Assembly (NCBI RefSeq): GCF_900104415.1
Contig: NZ_FMXR01000009.1
Location: forward strand, 89,934-153,933
Source of the DNA: Eubacterium oxidoreducens
Lineage (GTDB): Bacteria; Bacillota; Clostridia; Lachnospirales; Lachnospiraceae
DNA: 64,000 nt
Direction of reading: 5' to 3'
Shown piece after piece: positions 27,644-37,141 of this stretch; position 1 is the first letter of the stretch, and each line of letters starts with the position of its first letter. The notes under the pieces were generated by a model. It ran no database searches and was not told where the DNA came from. It saw nothing but the letters and a program-made list of their open reading frames with translations. The translations under genes were made by a program, and so were the position numbers.

Positions 27644-28432
27644 TCAAGATAGCAGTCCATAGTGCTTCATCGCATTAAATACACCATCTTCATGAATATC
27701 TGTCGTTACATATTCTGCAATTTTTTTAATCTCTTCCACACCATTTCCCATGGCAATCGAATGACCTGCATAAGTAAGCATTTCCCGGTCGTTAATGCTA
27801 TCACCAATTGCGTATACCTGATTCACATCCAATCCAAGTTCTGAGACAACTGCCTGCATACCGGTTGCTTTTGTGTATCCATGCGGAACAAGCTCCGCTA
27901 CCTGATAAGCATGTCTTAGAATCTGAAAATGTTTTCCCATTTCTTCTAATATGGAGTCATCCGATCTTTCATCAAATGTAACGATCATCTTATTAATCTT
28001 CCACGCATCCTCATTGCCTATGATCGCAATCATTCTTGGTCCAAGTTGCTTTTTCAAAAACTCATAATATTGATTTCCCCGAAGAAGAAAATCGTCGACA
28101 AGAATCTTTTCTCTGCCTTCCCATAAAGACCCGACGTAATTGTTATGACACAGTTCATAATAATGCGCAAGATCATTGTGAGGCAAATGATAATTGACTA
28201 GTTTTTTTCCAAACACCTCCACATCGGTTCCGCATCCTGCCACAATCCCATCAAATCCAAGCCCCAAAATCTCCGGATTAAAAATATACCCCCGGCTTCT
28301 TCCGGAGCAAAGAAATGTATAATGACCTGCTTTTCTTAATTTCTTGAATGCTTCTTTTGTAGATGCTTCGATTCTCATATTCCGATCTAGAAGCGTTCCA
28401 TCTATATCAAAAAATATTGCTTTTTTATCCAT
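27644..28432 (-). CDS. Cof-type HAD-IIB hydrolase
   Basis: 262 residues. HAD motif I FFDIDGTLLD (about 7-16), motif II CSGR, and motif III/IV region KATGMQAVV...YAIGDSINDREMLTYAGHSIAMGNG are all present. By family it is a cytoplasmic Mg-dependent phosphatase of sugar phosphates or cofactors; the substrate is unknown. It overlaps the sigH stop region by 8 bp, with GGAGG before its start, so it is translationally coupled to the sigma factor gene. Confidence 0.92.
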   Translation of the reverse strand: MDKKAIFFDIDGTLLDRNMRIEASTKEAFKKLRKAGHYTFLCSGRSRGYIFNPEILGLGFDGIVAGCGTDVEVFGKKLVNYHLPHNDLAHYYELCHNNYVGSLWEGREKILVDDFLLRGNQYYEFLKKQLGPRMIAIIGNEDAWKINKMIVTFDERSDDSILEEMGKHFQILRHAYQVAELVPHGYTKATGMQAVVSELGLDVNQVYAIGDSINDREMLTYAGHSIAMGNGVEEIKKIAEYVTTDIHEDGVFNAMKHYGLLS

Positions 28433-29030
28433 TTGGGCCTCCTTTGCGTATCTTCTTTTTTATCCTTTGTAAAGCGTTGTCTATCGACTTTGGACTCTTA
28501 TCCAAAACCTTTGCCATCGCCTGATAATCCAATCCTTCCAGATATAGATTCATTACTTTTTGTTCAAGCGGGCTAAGGTCTTTTTGTATTCGTCTTTTAA
28601 AATCTTCCCAAAATTCCCGATTAAGTACAAATTGCTCCGGATTCGAACGTGTTACATCTTCCGTATAATCGATTGTAATTTCCTGTTCATTATCATCATC
28701 TAGGGATACATAGGAATTAAGTGGCCCATGTTTCTTCCTGTTTGATGCTTCAATCGCATGATATAGTTGTCTGGATATACATAAATCCGCAAATGTAAAA
28801 AAAGAGGCATCCTTATCATCCTGAAAATCCTTGACTGCCTTAAACAGCCCAATCATTCCCTCCTGAATCAGATCCTCTGTTTCTCCACCAATCAGATATA
28901 ACGCTTTACAACGTTTTAATACGAGCGGCTTATATTTATCCATGAGATAATCCATGATTTCTCCTTCGCCGCTTCGCATCTTCCTAATCAGCTGTTCATC
29001 TGTATAATTCGTATAGCTTTCCTTTGCCAT
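28425..29030 (-). CDS. sigH: Sigma factor SigH-like (sporulation/stationary-phase sigma)
   Basis: 201 residues. Region 2 is clear (YLMDKYKPLVLKRCKALYLIGGETEDLIQEGMIGLFKAVKDF). Region 4 ends with LSPLEQKVMNLYLEGLDYQAMAKVLDKSPKSIDNALQRIKKKI. The neighbourhood (rlmB, mrnC, cysS, cysE) is the conserved sigH locus of Firmicutes. In Bacillus SigH opens sporulation and competence. In non-sporulating clostridial relatives it can persist, so sporulation is not proved. The ribosome site is TAGGAG. Confidence 0.88.
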   Translation of the reverse strand: MAKESYTNYTDEQLIRKMRSGEGEIMDYLMDKYKPLVLKRCKALYLIGGETEDLIQEGMIGLFKAVKDFQDDKDASFFTFADLCISRQLYHAIEASNRKKHGPLNSYVSLDDDNEQEITIDYTEDVTRSNPEQFVLNREFWEDFKRRIQKDLSPLEQKVMNLYLEGLDYQAMAKVLDKSPKSIDNALQRIKKKIRKGGPNG

Positions 29031-29039
29031 CTTGTTCTC

Positions 29040-29786
29040 CTATTTAGCTGACAATCTCTGGCGCACAATCTCATAAGCCAAAACACCGGTTGCCACAGAT
29101 GCATTCAAGGAATCAATCTGCCCTTTCATTGGAATTGCAGCCACCATATCACACTGTTCTTTTACCAGCTTGCTGACGCCTTCGCCTTCATTTCCAATGA
29201 CCAGACCAATTGCCCCTGTCAGATTCAAATCATACATAGTTGTACCATCCATATCTGCGCATACGAACCACATTCCTTGCTCCTTGAGCTGTTTTATTGT
29301 CTGTGCCATGTTCGTGACTTTCGCCACCGGTGTATAGGCAAGCGCACCTGCAGAAGTTCTTGCAACTGTTGCCGTAAGTCCAACTGCGCGTCTTTTTGGT
29401 ATCACAACTCCATGCGCTCCGGCCTGATTGGCAGTTCGAATGATTGCGCCTAGATTATGCGGATCTTCAATTCCGTCCAACAAGATTATAAACGGAGCTT
29501 CCCCGGCATCTTTTGCCTTTTCTAGGATATCCTTTATCTGAACGTATTCATAAGCCGCTGCCATGGCAATCACACCCTGATGGTGACCGGTCTGTGACAG
29601 CTGATCCAAACGCTGCTTTGTTACAAATTGCAAGATAGCATCCGTCTTTTTTGCGTCACGAATAATGGTACGAATTGCTCCATCCATACATCCATCAAGC
29701 ACATAAATCTTATCGATTGGTGTGCCCGCTTTCAATGCTTCTTGTACAGCATTTCTTCCTTCTAACCGTGTCTCATTTTCGTTCAT
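29040..29786 (-). CDS. rlmB: 23S rRNA (guanosine-2'-O-)-methyltransferase RlmB family
   Basis: 248 residues. It is a SpoU/TrmH-type SPOUT enzyme: N-terminal substrate-binding segment (RLEGRNAVQEALKAGTPIDKIYVL), then DGIEDPHNLGAIIRTANQAGAHGVVIPKRRAVG, and C-terminal IGLVIGNEGEGVSKLV...IPMKGQIDSLNASVATGVLAYE. It methylates 23S rRNA in the peptidyl transferase region by family analogy. Position between mrnC and sigH matches the conserved locus. Confidence 0.93.
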   Translation of the reverse strand: MNENETRLEGRNAVQEALKAGTPIDKIYVLDGCMDGAIRTIIRDAKKTDAILQFVTKQRLDQLSQTGHHQGVIAMAAAYEYVQIKDILEKAKDAGEAPFIILLDGIEDPHNLGAIIRTANQAGAHGVVIPKRRAVGLTATVARTSAGALAYTPVAKVTNMAQTIKQLKEQGMWFVCADMDGTTMYDLNLTGAIGLVIGNEGEGVSKLVKEQCDMVAAIPMKGQIDSLNASVATGVLAYEIVRQRLSAK

Positions 29787-29795
29787 AAAAAGTTC

Positions 29796-30224
29796 CTACT
29801 TTCCGTAATATTCCAACCCCTTTCGGGTAAGTTCTATTGCCCTTTCAAGTTGACCTGTAAGATAAAGATATCCCATTAATGTTTCTAGCCCGGTCGCCCG
29901 TCTATAATCAATTACAGACGCATTCTTAGCCGTCGTCTTCGACTTTGCATTTCTTCCGCGGCGATAATAACTTTCTTCTTCTTCTGTGAGAAGTGTTTCT
30001 AGACATTCCATCATTTTTGATTGTGCCGTTGCTTTTACAAAATGTGCCGAATGTCCATGTAACATGGAAGGCTTTGTATTCCCCTCTCCAACAATGACGG
30101 TTCTAACTATCAGATCAAAAACGCCGTCTCCGATAAAAGCAAGTGTCAGCGGAGAATAACTCCTGATATCCTGTTTTTCGAGTGCAAATTGTTTCCGAAT
30201 AAACTCGTTTAAGCCCTGCTCCAT
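29796..30224 (-). CDS. mrnC: Mini-ribonuclease 3 family protein
   Basis: 142 residues. It has an RNase III catalytic domain without the dsRNA-binding domain: SPLTLAFIGDGVFDLIVRTVIV contains the acidic active-site residues, followed by HGHSAHFVKATAQSKMME and RRGRNAKSKTTAKNASVIDYRRATGLETLMGYLYL. It trims 23S rRNA precursors by analogy with Bacillus MrnC. GAAGGAG precedes the start, and it overlaps the end of cysS by 16 bp. Confidence 0.93.
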   Translation of the reverse strand: MEQGLNEFIRKQFALEKQDIRSYSPLTLAFIGDGVFDLIVRTVIVGEGNTKPSMLHGHSAHFVKATAQSKMMECLETLLTEEEESYYRRGRNAKSKTTAKNASVIDYRRATGLETLMGYLYLTGQLERAIELTRKGLEYYGK

Positions 30225-31615
30225 TTTACTCCTTCTCTGGTGTCTTTTAGCGCAATTCCTTTTGCCAAAAGTTCGTCTCTGATTTCATCTGCCCTTGCAA
30301 AATTCTTTTCTTTTCTCGCTTGCTGTCGTTCTTCTATCAGACGTTCAATCTCTTCGTCTAAGATTTCTGCCTTCTTTTCCGTAATGATTCCCATTACCTC
30401 ACACAAAGTATTCAAACAATCAGAAAGATTCTGTGCAAATTGCTTAGAAGAAGACTCATTTACATTTGTATTAGCGAATTTAACAAGTTCAAATATTGCA
30501 GAAACTGCATCCGCCGTATTCGCATCATCTTCCATTGCTTCTTCAAATTTATGAACAAACTGCTTGGATTGTTCTGCGAGTTGTTCTTCTTCTTGTGACA
30601 TTTCTTCCACCGAAGCATGTACAATTCGATCTTTCAGATATTCTGCCGCAGTCAAGATACGTTCAAGAGAATTCTTTGCCGACTCCATCAGCTCATCCGA
30701 GAAGTTTAACGGACTTCTGTAATGTGCACTAAGCATAAAAAAGCGAAGCACTTGCAGGTCATAACGCTGCGCAATATCTCTAACCGTAAAGAAATTGCCG
30801 GCTGATTTTGACATTTTCTTATTATCTATATTTAAAAATCCATTATGCATCCAATACCTTGCAAAGGTAACTCCATTTGCAGCTTCTGACTGTGCAATTT
30901 CATTTTCATGATGCGGGAAGATGAGATCTTCACCACCGGCATGAATATCAATTTCATCGCCAAGGTATTTCTTCGCCATTACCGAACACTCAATATGCCA
31001 TCCCGGTCTTCCGTCGCACCACGGTGATGTCCAATACGGTTCTCCGTCCTTTTTTGGCTTCCAAAGAACAAAATCCGTTGCATCTTCCTTCTCTTCTCCG
31101 GTCACCTTGATATTTCTGTGTCCAGCCTGCAAATCTTCCAGATTCTTATGGGACAATTTGCCATAATCTTTAAACTTATTTGTCCGATAATACACAGTTC
31201 CATCGCTTACGGTATATGCATAACCCTTCTCAATTAATGTCTTAATCATTTCGATCATGCCATCCATTTCCTTTGTTGCGAGTGGATGTGTCGTTGCCTC
31301 TCTTACATTCAACGCTTTCATATCATCTTGACATTCCCGAATAAATCTTTGTGCTACTTCCTGCGCAGTGGTTCCTTCTTCGATTGCCTTTTTTATAATT
31401 TTGTCATCAACATCGGTAAAATTCGAAACATAATTTACTTCATATCCCTTATATTCCAAATATCGGCGAAATGTATCAAAAATAATCATCGGTCTGGCAT
31501 TTCCGATATGAATATAGTTATAAACCGTCGGACCACATACATACATGCGCACTTTTCCCGGTTCAACTGTCTTAAGTTCTTCTTTTTGTCTTGTCATTGT
31601 ATTATAGATTCTCAT
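30209..31615 (-). CDS. cysS: Cysteinyl-tRNA synthetase
   Basis: 468 residues from the ATG at 31615, which overlaps the cysE stop as ATGA; a TTG two codons earlier is less likely. The HIGH-like motif is YIHIGNARP. The KMSKS motif reads KKMSKSAGNF. Zinc ligands are in VCGPTVYN, WHIECSVM and the HHENE segment. It charges tRNA-Cys. Coupling to cysE joins cysteine synthesis with its use in translation. Confidence 0.97.
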   Translation of the reverse strand: MRIYNTMTRQKEELKTVEPGKVRMYVCGPTVYNYIHIGNARPMIIFDTFRRYLEYKGYEVNYVSNFTDVDDKIIKKAIEEGTTAQEVAQRFIRECQDDMKALNVREATTHPLATKEMDGMIEMIKTLIEKGYAYTVSDGTVYYRTNKFKDYGKLSHKNLEDLQAGHRNIKVTGEEKEDATDFVLWKPKKDGEPYWTSPWCDGRPGWHIECSVMAKKYLGDEIDIHAGGEDLIFPHHENEIAQSEAANGVTFARYWMHNGFLNIDNKKMSKSAGNFFTVRDIAQRYDLQVLRFFMLSAHYRSPLNFSDELMESAKNSLERILTAAEYLKDRIVHASVEEMSQEEEQLAEQSKQFVHKFEEAMEDDANTADAVSAIFELVKFANTNVNESSSKQFAQNLSDCLNTLCEVMGIITEKKAEILDEEIERLIEERQQARKEKNFARADEIRDELLAKGIALKDTREGVKWSRA

Positions 31616-32397
31616 AAACAAGCGCTCTCCCTTGAAAGTTCTATTTGCATTTCTCTTAAGGCTTCTCCATCAAGACCTTCAAGTTTCTTTTGGACAAGCT
31701 CAAATTCTTCTTCATCAATATCTGCATGATCGAGGCATTTAAAGATTGTCTTTAACGATGCTTCAATATCAATAATATGATTCACCATCTCGCTGTTTTC
31801 ATGCTGCAAAAGCATAATATCTTCTTTTACCGGATCCGGAAGATTGGTTTGATCCATATCTTCTTGCGGGCAACACTGATTCCGCCTTCGAACAATTCGT
31901 CCCGGCACACCTACAACCGTACAATTTGGCGGAACTTCATTGATCACTACAGACCCTGCTCCAATCTTGGAGTTATCTCCAACCTTAAAGGAACCAATTA
32001 TCTTAGCGCCTGCCGAAACCATAACATTGTTCCCCAATGTCGGATGTCGCTTTCCGGTCTCTTTTCCCGTACCCCCAAGCGTAACACCTTGATATAAAGT
32101 ACAGTTATCTCCAATAATAGCTGTTTCTCCGATAATAACTCCACTTCCATGGTCAATAAAAAAGCCCTTTCCGATGGTTGCACCCGGATGAATCTCAATT
32201 CCGGTCTTACGGGCTGCCCTTTGCGAAATCAATCTGGCTCTAAAAAAATGCCCCTTCAGATAATGCTTATGTGCCTTTCGATAACTATGCATCACCTTAA
32301 ACGTAGGATATAGCATAACTTCCCAGATTGACTTGATAGCCGGGTCTCTCTGTTTAATTACCTCATATTCTTCTCGTAATTCTTTAAAGTAACCCAC
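31612..32397 (-). CDS. cysE: Serine O-acetyltransferase
   Basis: 261 residues, longer than the minimal clostridial enzyme. An N-terminal helical region is followed by a left-handed beta-helix (IHPGATIGKGFFIDHGSGVIIGETAIIGDNCTLYQGVTLGGTGKETGKRHPTLGNNV). Active-site His/Asp residues lie in IDHGSG and KRHPTLG. The last ~65 residues are a helical extension (MLLQHENSEMVNHIIDIEASLKTIFKCLDHADIDEEEFELVQKKLEGLDG) that may regulate or bind a partner. It makes O-acetylserine for cysteine synthesis. It lies 3 bp downstream of ispF. Confidence 0.95.
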   Translation of the reverse strand: MGYFKELREEYEVIKQRDPAIKSIWEVMLYPTFKVMHSYRKAHKHYLKGHFFRARLISQRAARKTGIEIHPGATIGKGFFIDHGSGVIIGETAIIGDNCTLYQGVTLGGTGKETGKRHPTLGNNVMVSAGAKIIGSFKVGDNSKIGAGSVVINEVPPNCTVVGVPGRIVRRRNQCCPQEDMDQTNLPDPVKEDIMLLQHENSEMVNHIIDIEASLKTIFKCLDHADIDEEEFELVQKKLEGLDGEALREMQIELSRESACL

Positions 32398-32400
32398 TTT

Positions 32401-32886
32401 TTATTCTTCCTCGATTTCTTTTTCTAACAAACATACCGCCTGTGCGGCAATTCCTTCCATATTACCGGTAAATCCAAGACCTTCTTCTGTTGTCGCCTTA
32501 ACATTTACCCTTTCCATACCAATCTGCAAATCCTCTGCAATATTTTCTCTCATTGCTTCAATATGTGGACGCATCTTTGGTGCTTGCGCTATAATTGTAC
32601 AATCAATATTGACAACATCATAGCCTTCTATTTCAAGCATGCTGCGTACTTTCTGCAAAAGCATTCTGCTAGATGCCCCTTTATATTGTGGATCCGAGTC
32701 TGGAAAATGCAGACCGATATCCCCTAATGCTGCCGCTCCAAGAAGCGCATCCATTATCGCATGCAATAAAACATCCGCATCCGAATGTCCAAGAAGCCCC
32801 ATCTCATAATCAATCTTTACACCACCAATTATGAGTTCGGTATCTTTTGCAAATCTATGTACATCATAACCGGTTCCGATTCTCAT
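32401..32886 (-). CDS. ispF: 2-C-methyl-D-erythritol 2,4-cyclodiphosphate synthase
   Basis: 161 residues. I chose the ATG at 32886 ([12 protein letters not shown]) with AGGAGG five bases upstream; a longer frame overlaps the neighbour. Zinc and substrate residues are in [41 protein letters not shown] and [11 protein letters not shown]. It is the fifth enzyme of the MEP isoprenoid pathway. No other MEP gene is in the window. Confidence 0.97.
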   Translation of the reverse strand: MRIGTGYDVHRFAKDTELIIGGVKIDYEMGLLGHSDADVLLHAIMDALLGAAALGDIGLHFPDSDPQYKGASSRMLLQKVRSMLEIEGYDVVNIDCTIIAQAPKMRPHIEAMRENIAEDLQIGMERVNVKATTEEGLGFTGNMEGIAAQAVCLLEKEIEEE

Positions 32887-32905
32887 AGACTCCTCCTGAC
32901 TCTTT

Positions 32906-33247
32906 CTACAAAAGAATTCCAACTATATATAACACAAGCAGGCAAAGCGTAATCACCATTCCCGCTATTGTACCTACCTTCGGAATAAATTTAAAAACAT
33001 CTTTTTGACGCATTCCCTGCATGCCTATAACCACGCCTGCAATGCTCAAAAGAAGTGCTCCGACTCCTCTGCTCCCCAGATAGGTATCGGCATCTCCGCT
33101 TGCTGAAACAGACAATCCAAGAGCCGATAAGAAAACAACAACTGCAGCTATGTCAAGTGCGATTGCTCCATAGCCCCAAAAGCTTTCCTTTTTTGTCGTA
33201 AATTTTAACTTTTCTTTTCTATGATGCCGTCTTTGTCTTTCCGCCAT
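32906..33247 (-). CDS. Small membrane protein, DUF6142-like
   Basis: 113 residues. A basic cytoplasmic start ([23 protein letters not shown]) is followed by three to four hydrophobic helices. Lachnospiraceae proteins of this shape are labelled DUF6142, which is my tentative match. Function unknown. It overlaps the end of the VanZ-like gene by 29 bp. Confidence 0.6.
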   Translation of the reverse strand: MAERQRRHHRKEKLKFTTKKESFWGYGAIALDIAAVVVFLSALGLSVSASGDADTYLGSRGVGALLLSIAGVVIGMQGMRQKDVFKFIPKVGTIAGMVITLCLLVLYIVGILL

Positions 33248-33734
33248 TTTTCACCCTGCCTAAATATTTTTTATATGTTCTGTCGCCTATATGACGGACA
33301 ATCGCAAATATGATATATCCAATCACAACACCTATTGTATTTAATAGTATATCGTCTACATCAAAGCTTCCCACCTTGGTAAACAATTGGATGCTTTCCA
33401 CTATCAGACTAAACAAAAATCCTTCCAAAAGTACCTTTGGAAAAAATACATTCTTCTTTGGAAACATGGAAGGAACCAAAAAGCCAAACGGAACGAACGC
33501 ACCAATATTTCCAATAAGATTGATAAATACAGCACCATATCCAATCTGTTCACGATAATTCCAGTACAACATGATTTCCTTAAACAAAGTCAGATTATAC
33601 TGGTATTCCTCACTCGCAAAATTCCTGCCAAATGACTCTGCAAAAAACAAAAAGTAAAACAACACTATCAGATAGGTGAGAAACAAAAGCGAACAGACAA
33701 CCTTTTGTAAACTGCGCTTTTTTCTTCTACTCAT
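33219..33734 (-). CDS. VanZ family membrane protein
   Basis: 171 residues with four to five membrane helices. It has the family pattern FINLIGNIGAFVPFGFLVPSMF and SLIVESIQLFTKVGSFDVDDILLNTIGVVIGYIIF. VanZ relatives are linked to low-level teicoplanin resistance or remain uncharacterised. There is no van cluster here, so resistance should not be inferred. It lies 12 bp downstream of pyrE. Confidence 0.85.
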   Translation of the reverse strand: MSRRKKRSLQKVVCSLLFLTYLIVLFYFLFFAESFGRNFASEEYQYNLTLFKEIMLYWNYREQIGYGAVFINLIGNIGAFVPFGFLVPSMFPKKNVFFPKVLLEGFLFSLIVESIQLFTKVGSFDVDDILLNTIGVVIGYIIFAIVRHIGDRTYKKYLGRVKNGGKTKTAS

Positions 33735-33746
33735 CGTAATTATCCC

Positions 33747-34424
33747 TTATTTTGCACCATACTGTTCATAATATGCATCAATTGCCTTCTTGATCTTATC
33801 ATCAATGACAACCTTACCTCGAATTTCTTTATTATAAAGCGTCTCAACTACTTCTTCCATCGTAACAATAGCTTTCGCTTCAAATCCATATTTTTCATGA
33901 ATCTCATCAAGCGCAGACATCTTACCGCCAAGTCCAACTTCCATGCGGTTAAGCGAAACCATAAGTCCCTTGATTTCAACATCTCCTTGTGCTTTTATAA
34001 TTGGAAATGTCTCCTCGATAGATTTTCCTGAGGTTGTCACATCTTCAATAATCACAACTCTGTCTTTATCCTGAATCTTACTTCCAAGCAAGATTCCGGT
34101 ATCTCCATGATCTTTGATTTCTTTTCGGTTTGAACAATAACGAATTTCCTTGCCATAGAGCTTAGCATATGCAATTACAGTTGTAACCGAAAGCGGTATT
34201 CCCTTATAAGCCGGTCCAAACAGCACATCAAAATCATCGCCAAAATTTTCATGAATTGCCGTTGCATAATATTCTCCAAGTTTCATAAGCTGTGTACCGG
34301 TCACATAAGCGCCCGCATTCATAAAAAACGGCGACTTTCTGCCGCTTTTCAACGTGAAATCTCCAAATTTCAGCACGTCACTTTCTACCATAAAGTCTAT
34401 AAATTCACTCTTGTACTGTTCCAT
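33747..34424 (-). CDS. pyrE: Orotate phosphoribosyltransferase
   Basis: 225 residues. The PRPP-binding loop reads RVVIIEDVTTSGKSIEE. Orotate site residues are in LKSGRKSPFFMNAG, and the flexible loop is RKEIKDHGDTG. It joins orotate and PRPP to form OMP. The ribosome site is GGAGG. It is the last of five pyr genes in transcription order, with an 83-bp gap after pyrD. Confidence 0.96.
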   Translation of the reverse strand: MEQYKSEFIDFMVESDVLKFGDFTLKSGRKSPFFMNAGAYVTGTQLMKLGEYYATAIHENFGDDFDVLFGPAYKGIPLSVTTVIAYAKLYGKEIRYCSNRKEIKDHGDTGILLGSKIQDKDRVVIIEDVTTSGKSIEETFPIIKAQGDVEIKGLMVSLNRMEVGLGGKMSALDEIHEKYGFEAKAIVTMEEVVETLYNKEIRGKVVIDDKIKKAIDAYYEQYGAK

Positions 34425-34507
34425 CTATCTATTCCTCCATTAAGGCTAAATCTTCTTTATTAAACCACTTAAGTCTACACCATACAGCAGCGTTTTTCAA
34501 CGACGTC

Positions 34508-35410
34508 TTAGTGTACTGCTCCGATAATGTTGTTAATATCCTCGATTCCATGACGCTTCATATAAGCTGTCATTCCTTCAAGAATGTCAAGCGTTGCGGT
34601 CGGATTAGCAAAATTGGCAGTTCCTACTGCCACCATGGTTGCCCCGGCAAGCATCAGCTCCAGCGCATCCTCAGCATCCATCACACCACCCATACCAATA
34701 ATTGGTATGTCAACTGCCTGTGCCACTTCATATACCATTCGTACTGCAACCGGATGTACTGCCGGTCCCGACATTCCTCCGGTCTTATTGGCAATTGCAA
34801 AGGTCTGTCTTTCCACATCAATCTTCATACCGGTCAGTGTATTTATCAAGGATACTCCGTCTGCACCTCCTGCCTGAGCTGCCTTGGCAATTTCCTTAAT
34901 ATCTGTCACATTTGGCGTTAATTTCATGATAACAGGCTGTTTTGCAATCTTTTTAATTGCACTGGTAATCTGCTCGACTCCCTTTGGATTGGTTCCAAAG
35001 GATAAGCCGCCTTCTTTTACATTTGGACAGGATATATTAATTTCCAAAAGATCTACCGGCTGATCTTGCAGTTTCTCCACAACCGTCAGATATTCTTCTT
35101 GCGCATGACCACATACATTTACAATGATTCGCGTATCAAATTGTTTTAAGAAAGGAATATCTCGCTCTATAAAAACATCAATTCCCGGATTTTGAAGTCC
35201 AATGGCATTTAACATGCCCCCCTTTACCTCTGCTATTCGCGGTGTCGGATTTCCCGGCCAGGCAACATCTGCCACACCTTTTGTGGTTACTGCGCCAATT
35301 TTATTCAAATCGACAAATTCACCATATTCACTGCCTGATCCAAATGTTCCCGAGCAGGTCGTAATCGGATTTTGAAAGGTTACTCCGGCAATCGTTACAC
35401 TTGTATTCAT
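34508..35410 (-). CDS. pyrD: Dihydroorotate dehydrogenase B, catalytic subunit
   Basis: 300 residues, class 1B. Motifs: FQNPITTCSGTFGSG, LNAIGLQNPG, EINISCPNVKEGG (catalytic Cys), MKLTPNVTDI, GMGGVMDAEDALELMLAGATMVAVGTANF. It oxidises dihydroorotate with FMN, passing electrons to PyrK and NAD. Its ATG overlaps the pyrK stop by one base, so the subunits are coupled. Confidence 0.97.
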   Translation of the reverse strand: MNTSVTIAGVTFQNPITTCSGTFGSGSEYGEFVDLNKIGAVTTKGVADVAWPGNPTPRIAEVKGGMLNAIGLQNPGIDVFIERDIPFLKQFDTRIIVNVCGHAQEEYLTVVEKLQDQPVDLLEINISCPNVKEGGLSFGTNPKGVEQITSAIKKIAKQPVIMKLTPNVTDIKEIAKAAQAGGADGVSLINTLTGMKIDVERQTFAIANKTGGMSGPAVHPVAVRMVYEVAQAVDIPIIGMGGVMDAEDALELMLAGATMVAVGTANFANPTATLDILEGMTAYMKRHGIEDINNIIGAVH

Positions 35411-36180
35411 TAGATTTCTACCTCCTCAGCATCAAACACAGGTCCTTCGGTACATATTCTGGCATTGTGCACCTTAGAATGTTCGTCTACATGCTTTGTC
35501 TTACAGACACATCCAAGACAGGCTCCGATTCCACAAGCCATCTTCTCTTCTAAGGAGATGTAGCATTTCATCTGATGCTTCGCTGCAAATTCTTTTAATG
35601 CACGCAGCATCGGCATTGGTCCACATGCATAGATGACATCACCCTTTATCTGTTCACTTGTGATAGCATCTATGACATTGCCTTTCGTTCCGGCACTTCC
35701 ATCTTCTGTCGCAACAATAAGAGGAAGATATTGTTCAAATTCTTCTTTCAAAAACAATTCCTGATTTCGGTATCCCATTACCGCTACTTTTTCACCTTTT
35801 ATATGCTTTGCAAATTCCAGCATAGGCGGAACTCCGATTCCTCCTCCTACTAAAATTGCTTTTCCGCCTTCATCCGAAAATCCATTACCAAGCGGGCCAA
35901 GAATTACCACCTCATCTCCCTCTTTCATCTGTGAAAATTCCTCTGTGCCAAATCCCACTTTACGATATACAATACGTAACTTTCCTTCTTGCGCAGCAAT
36001 CTCGCACAAACTAATCGGACGCGGCAAGATATGTGCCTCATCTGCACAATACAGAGAAATAAACTGTCCCGGTCTGGCTACACTTGCCACTTCCGGACAA
36101 GAAAGCCACATACTATACACATCCGTTGCAATCATTTCTTGTGAAATTACTTTTGCACATTCTTTCTTTTTATCACTCAT
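35410..36180 (-). CDS. pyrK: Dihydroorotate dehydrogenase B, electron transfer subunit
   Basis: 256 residues. FAD-binding RPISLCE, NAD-binding ILVGGGIGVPPML and the 2Fe-2S ligands CGIGACLGCVCK...CTEGPVF are present. It transfers electrons from PyrD FMN through 2Fe-2S and FAD to NAD. It lies between pyrF and pyrD. Confidence 0.97.
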   Translation of the reverse strand: MSDKKKECAKVISQEMIATDVYSMWLSCPEVASVARPGQFISLYCADEAHILPRPISLCEIAAQEGKLRIVYRKVGFGTEEFSQMKEGDEVVILGPLGNGFSDEGGKAILVGGGIGVPPMLEFAKHIKGEKVAVMGYRNQELFLKEEFEQYLPLIVATEDGSAGTKGNVIDAITSEQIKGDVIYACGPMPMLRALKEFAAKHQMKCYISLEEKMACGIGACLGCVCKTKHVDEHSKVHNARICTEGPVFDAEEVEI

Positions 36181-36193
36181 GTTCTACTCACCT

Positions 36194-37126
36194 TTATTTT
36201 GCATTTTCTAAAGCGCCTGAAATATCTGCAATCATATCCTGTACAGCCTGACGTGAGGCCTCTTCAAAATGTTCTTCTCCAAACTGTGCATACTTATCCT
36301 GCTTATAGGCCGCAATGATTCCTCTTGAAGAATTAACAATGGCACCAAGGCCATCCTCATTAAAATAATCAACAAGATCTGCACCTTTCCCTCCTTGTGC
36401 TCCATATCCAGGCACAAGAATAAAGCTCTTAGGCATAGCTTTTCTAAGCGCACGACCGATTTCTGGATAAGTAGCTCCTACTACAGCTCCTATCTCAGAA
36501 TATCCTTGTTCCATCAGTTCACTTCCCCACTCAACAACTTTTTCGGCTACCAATTCGTATAACGCTTTTCCGTCAATTAAGCGATCTTGAAATTCACCGG
36601 AAGAAGGATTCGATGTCTTTACCAAAATAAATAAGCCCTTATTTTCTTCCTGACATATTTTGACAAATGGTTTAACCCCATCACTTCCCAAATATGGATT
36701 TACCGTTACAAAGTCCTCATCAAATCCGGAAAATGTCTGATTACCAATCTTCACTTTTCCCAAATGACCAATTGCATATGCTTCGGAAGTCGAACCTATG
36801 TCCCCTCGTTTAATATCTCCAATTACAATAAGACCTTTTTCATGACAATATTCTACCGTCTTTTGAAAGACCTTAAGACCTTCGATACCGAGTGTCTCGT
36901 ACATTGCGATTTGCGGTTTTACCGCTGGTATCAAATCATAAGTCGCATCCACGATTTTCTTATTGTACTCCCAGATTGCCTGCGCCGCACCCGTAAGGTT
37001 CTCTCCAAACTCATCAAATGCCGCCTTTTGAATGTGCTTTGGAACGTATTCTAGTTTCGGATCTAAGCCGACAACAATCGGTGCTCCTGTTTTTTTGATT
37101 CCATCTATTAATCTTCCTATCATCAT
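36194..37126 (-). CDS. pyrF: Orotidine 5'-phosphate decarboxylase (long type)
   Basis: 310 residues, the longer subfamily. VVGLDPKLEYVP, AVKPQIAMYE, IGDIKRGDIGSTSEAYA (catalytic DxKxxD-type residues), TVNPYLGSDG and FILVPGYGAQGG are present. It decarboxylates OMP to UMP. GAAGGAG precedes tandem ATGs; the second, one codon later, is an alternative start. Confidence 0.96.
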   Translation of the reverse strand: MMIGRLIDGIKKTGAPIVVGLDPKLEYVPKHIQKAAFDEFGENLTGAAQAIWEYNKKIVDATYDLIPAVKPQIAMYETLGIEGLKVFQKTVEYCHEKGLIVIGDIKRGDIGSTSEAYAIGHLGKVKIGNQTFSGFDEDFVTVNPYLGSDGVKPFVKICQEENKGLFILVKTSNPSSGEFQDRLIDGKALYELVAEKVVEWGSELMEQGYSEIGAVVGATYPEIGRALRKAMPKSFILVPGYGAQGGKGADLVDYFNEDGLGAIVNSSRGIIAAYKQDKYAQFGEEHFEEASRQAVQDMIADISGALENAK

Positions 37127-37141
37127 TATTCTCCTTCGCTC

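Noticed and set aside
28425..29030. Proof of sporulation from sigH
   Set aside because: SigH-like factors persist in non-sporulating clostridial relatives and no other sporulation gene is seen in the window.
33219..33734. Glycopeptide resistance from a VanZ-like gene
   Set aside because: No vanHAX or regulator genes are present; VanZ-family proteins are common in non-resistant Firmicutes.
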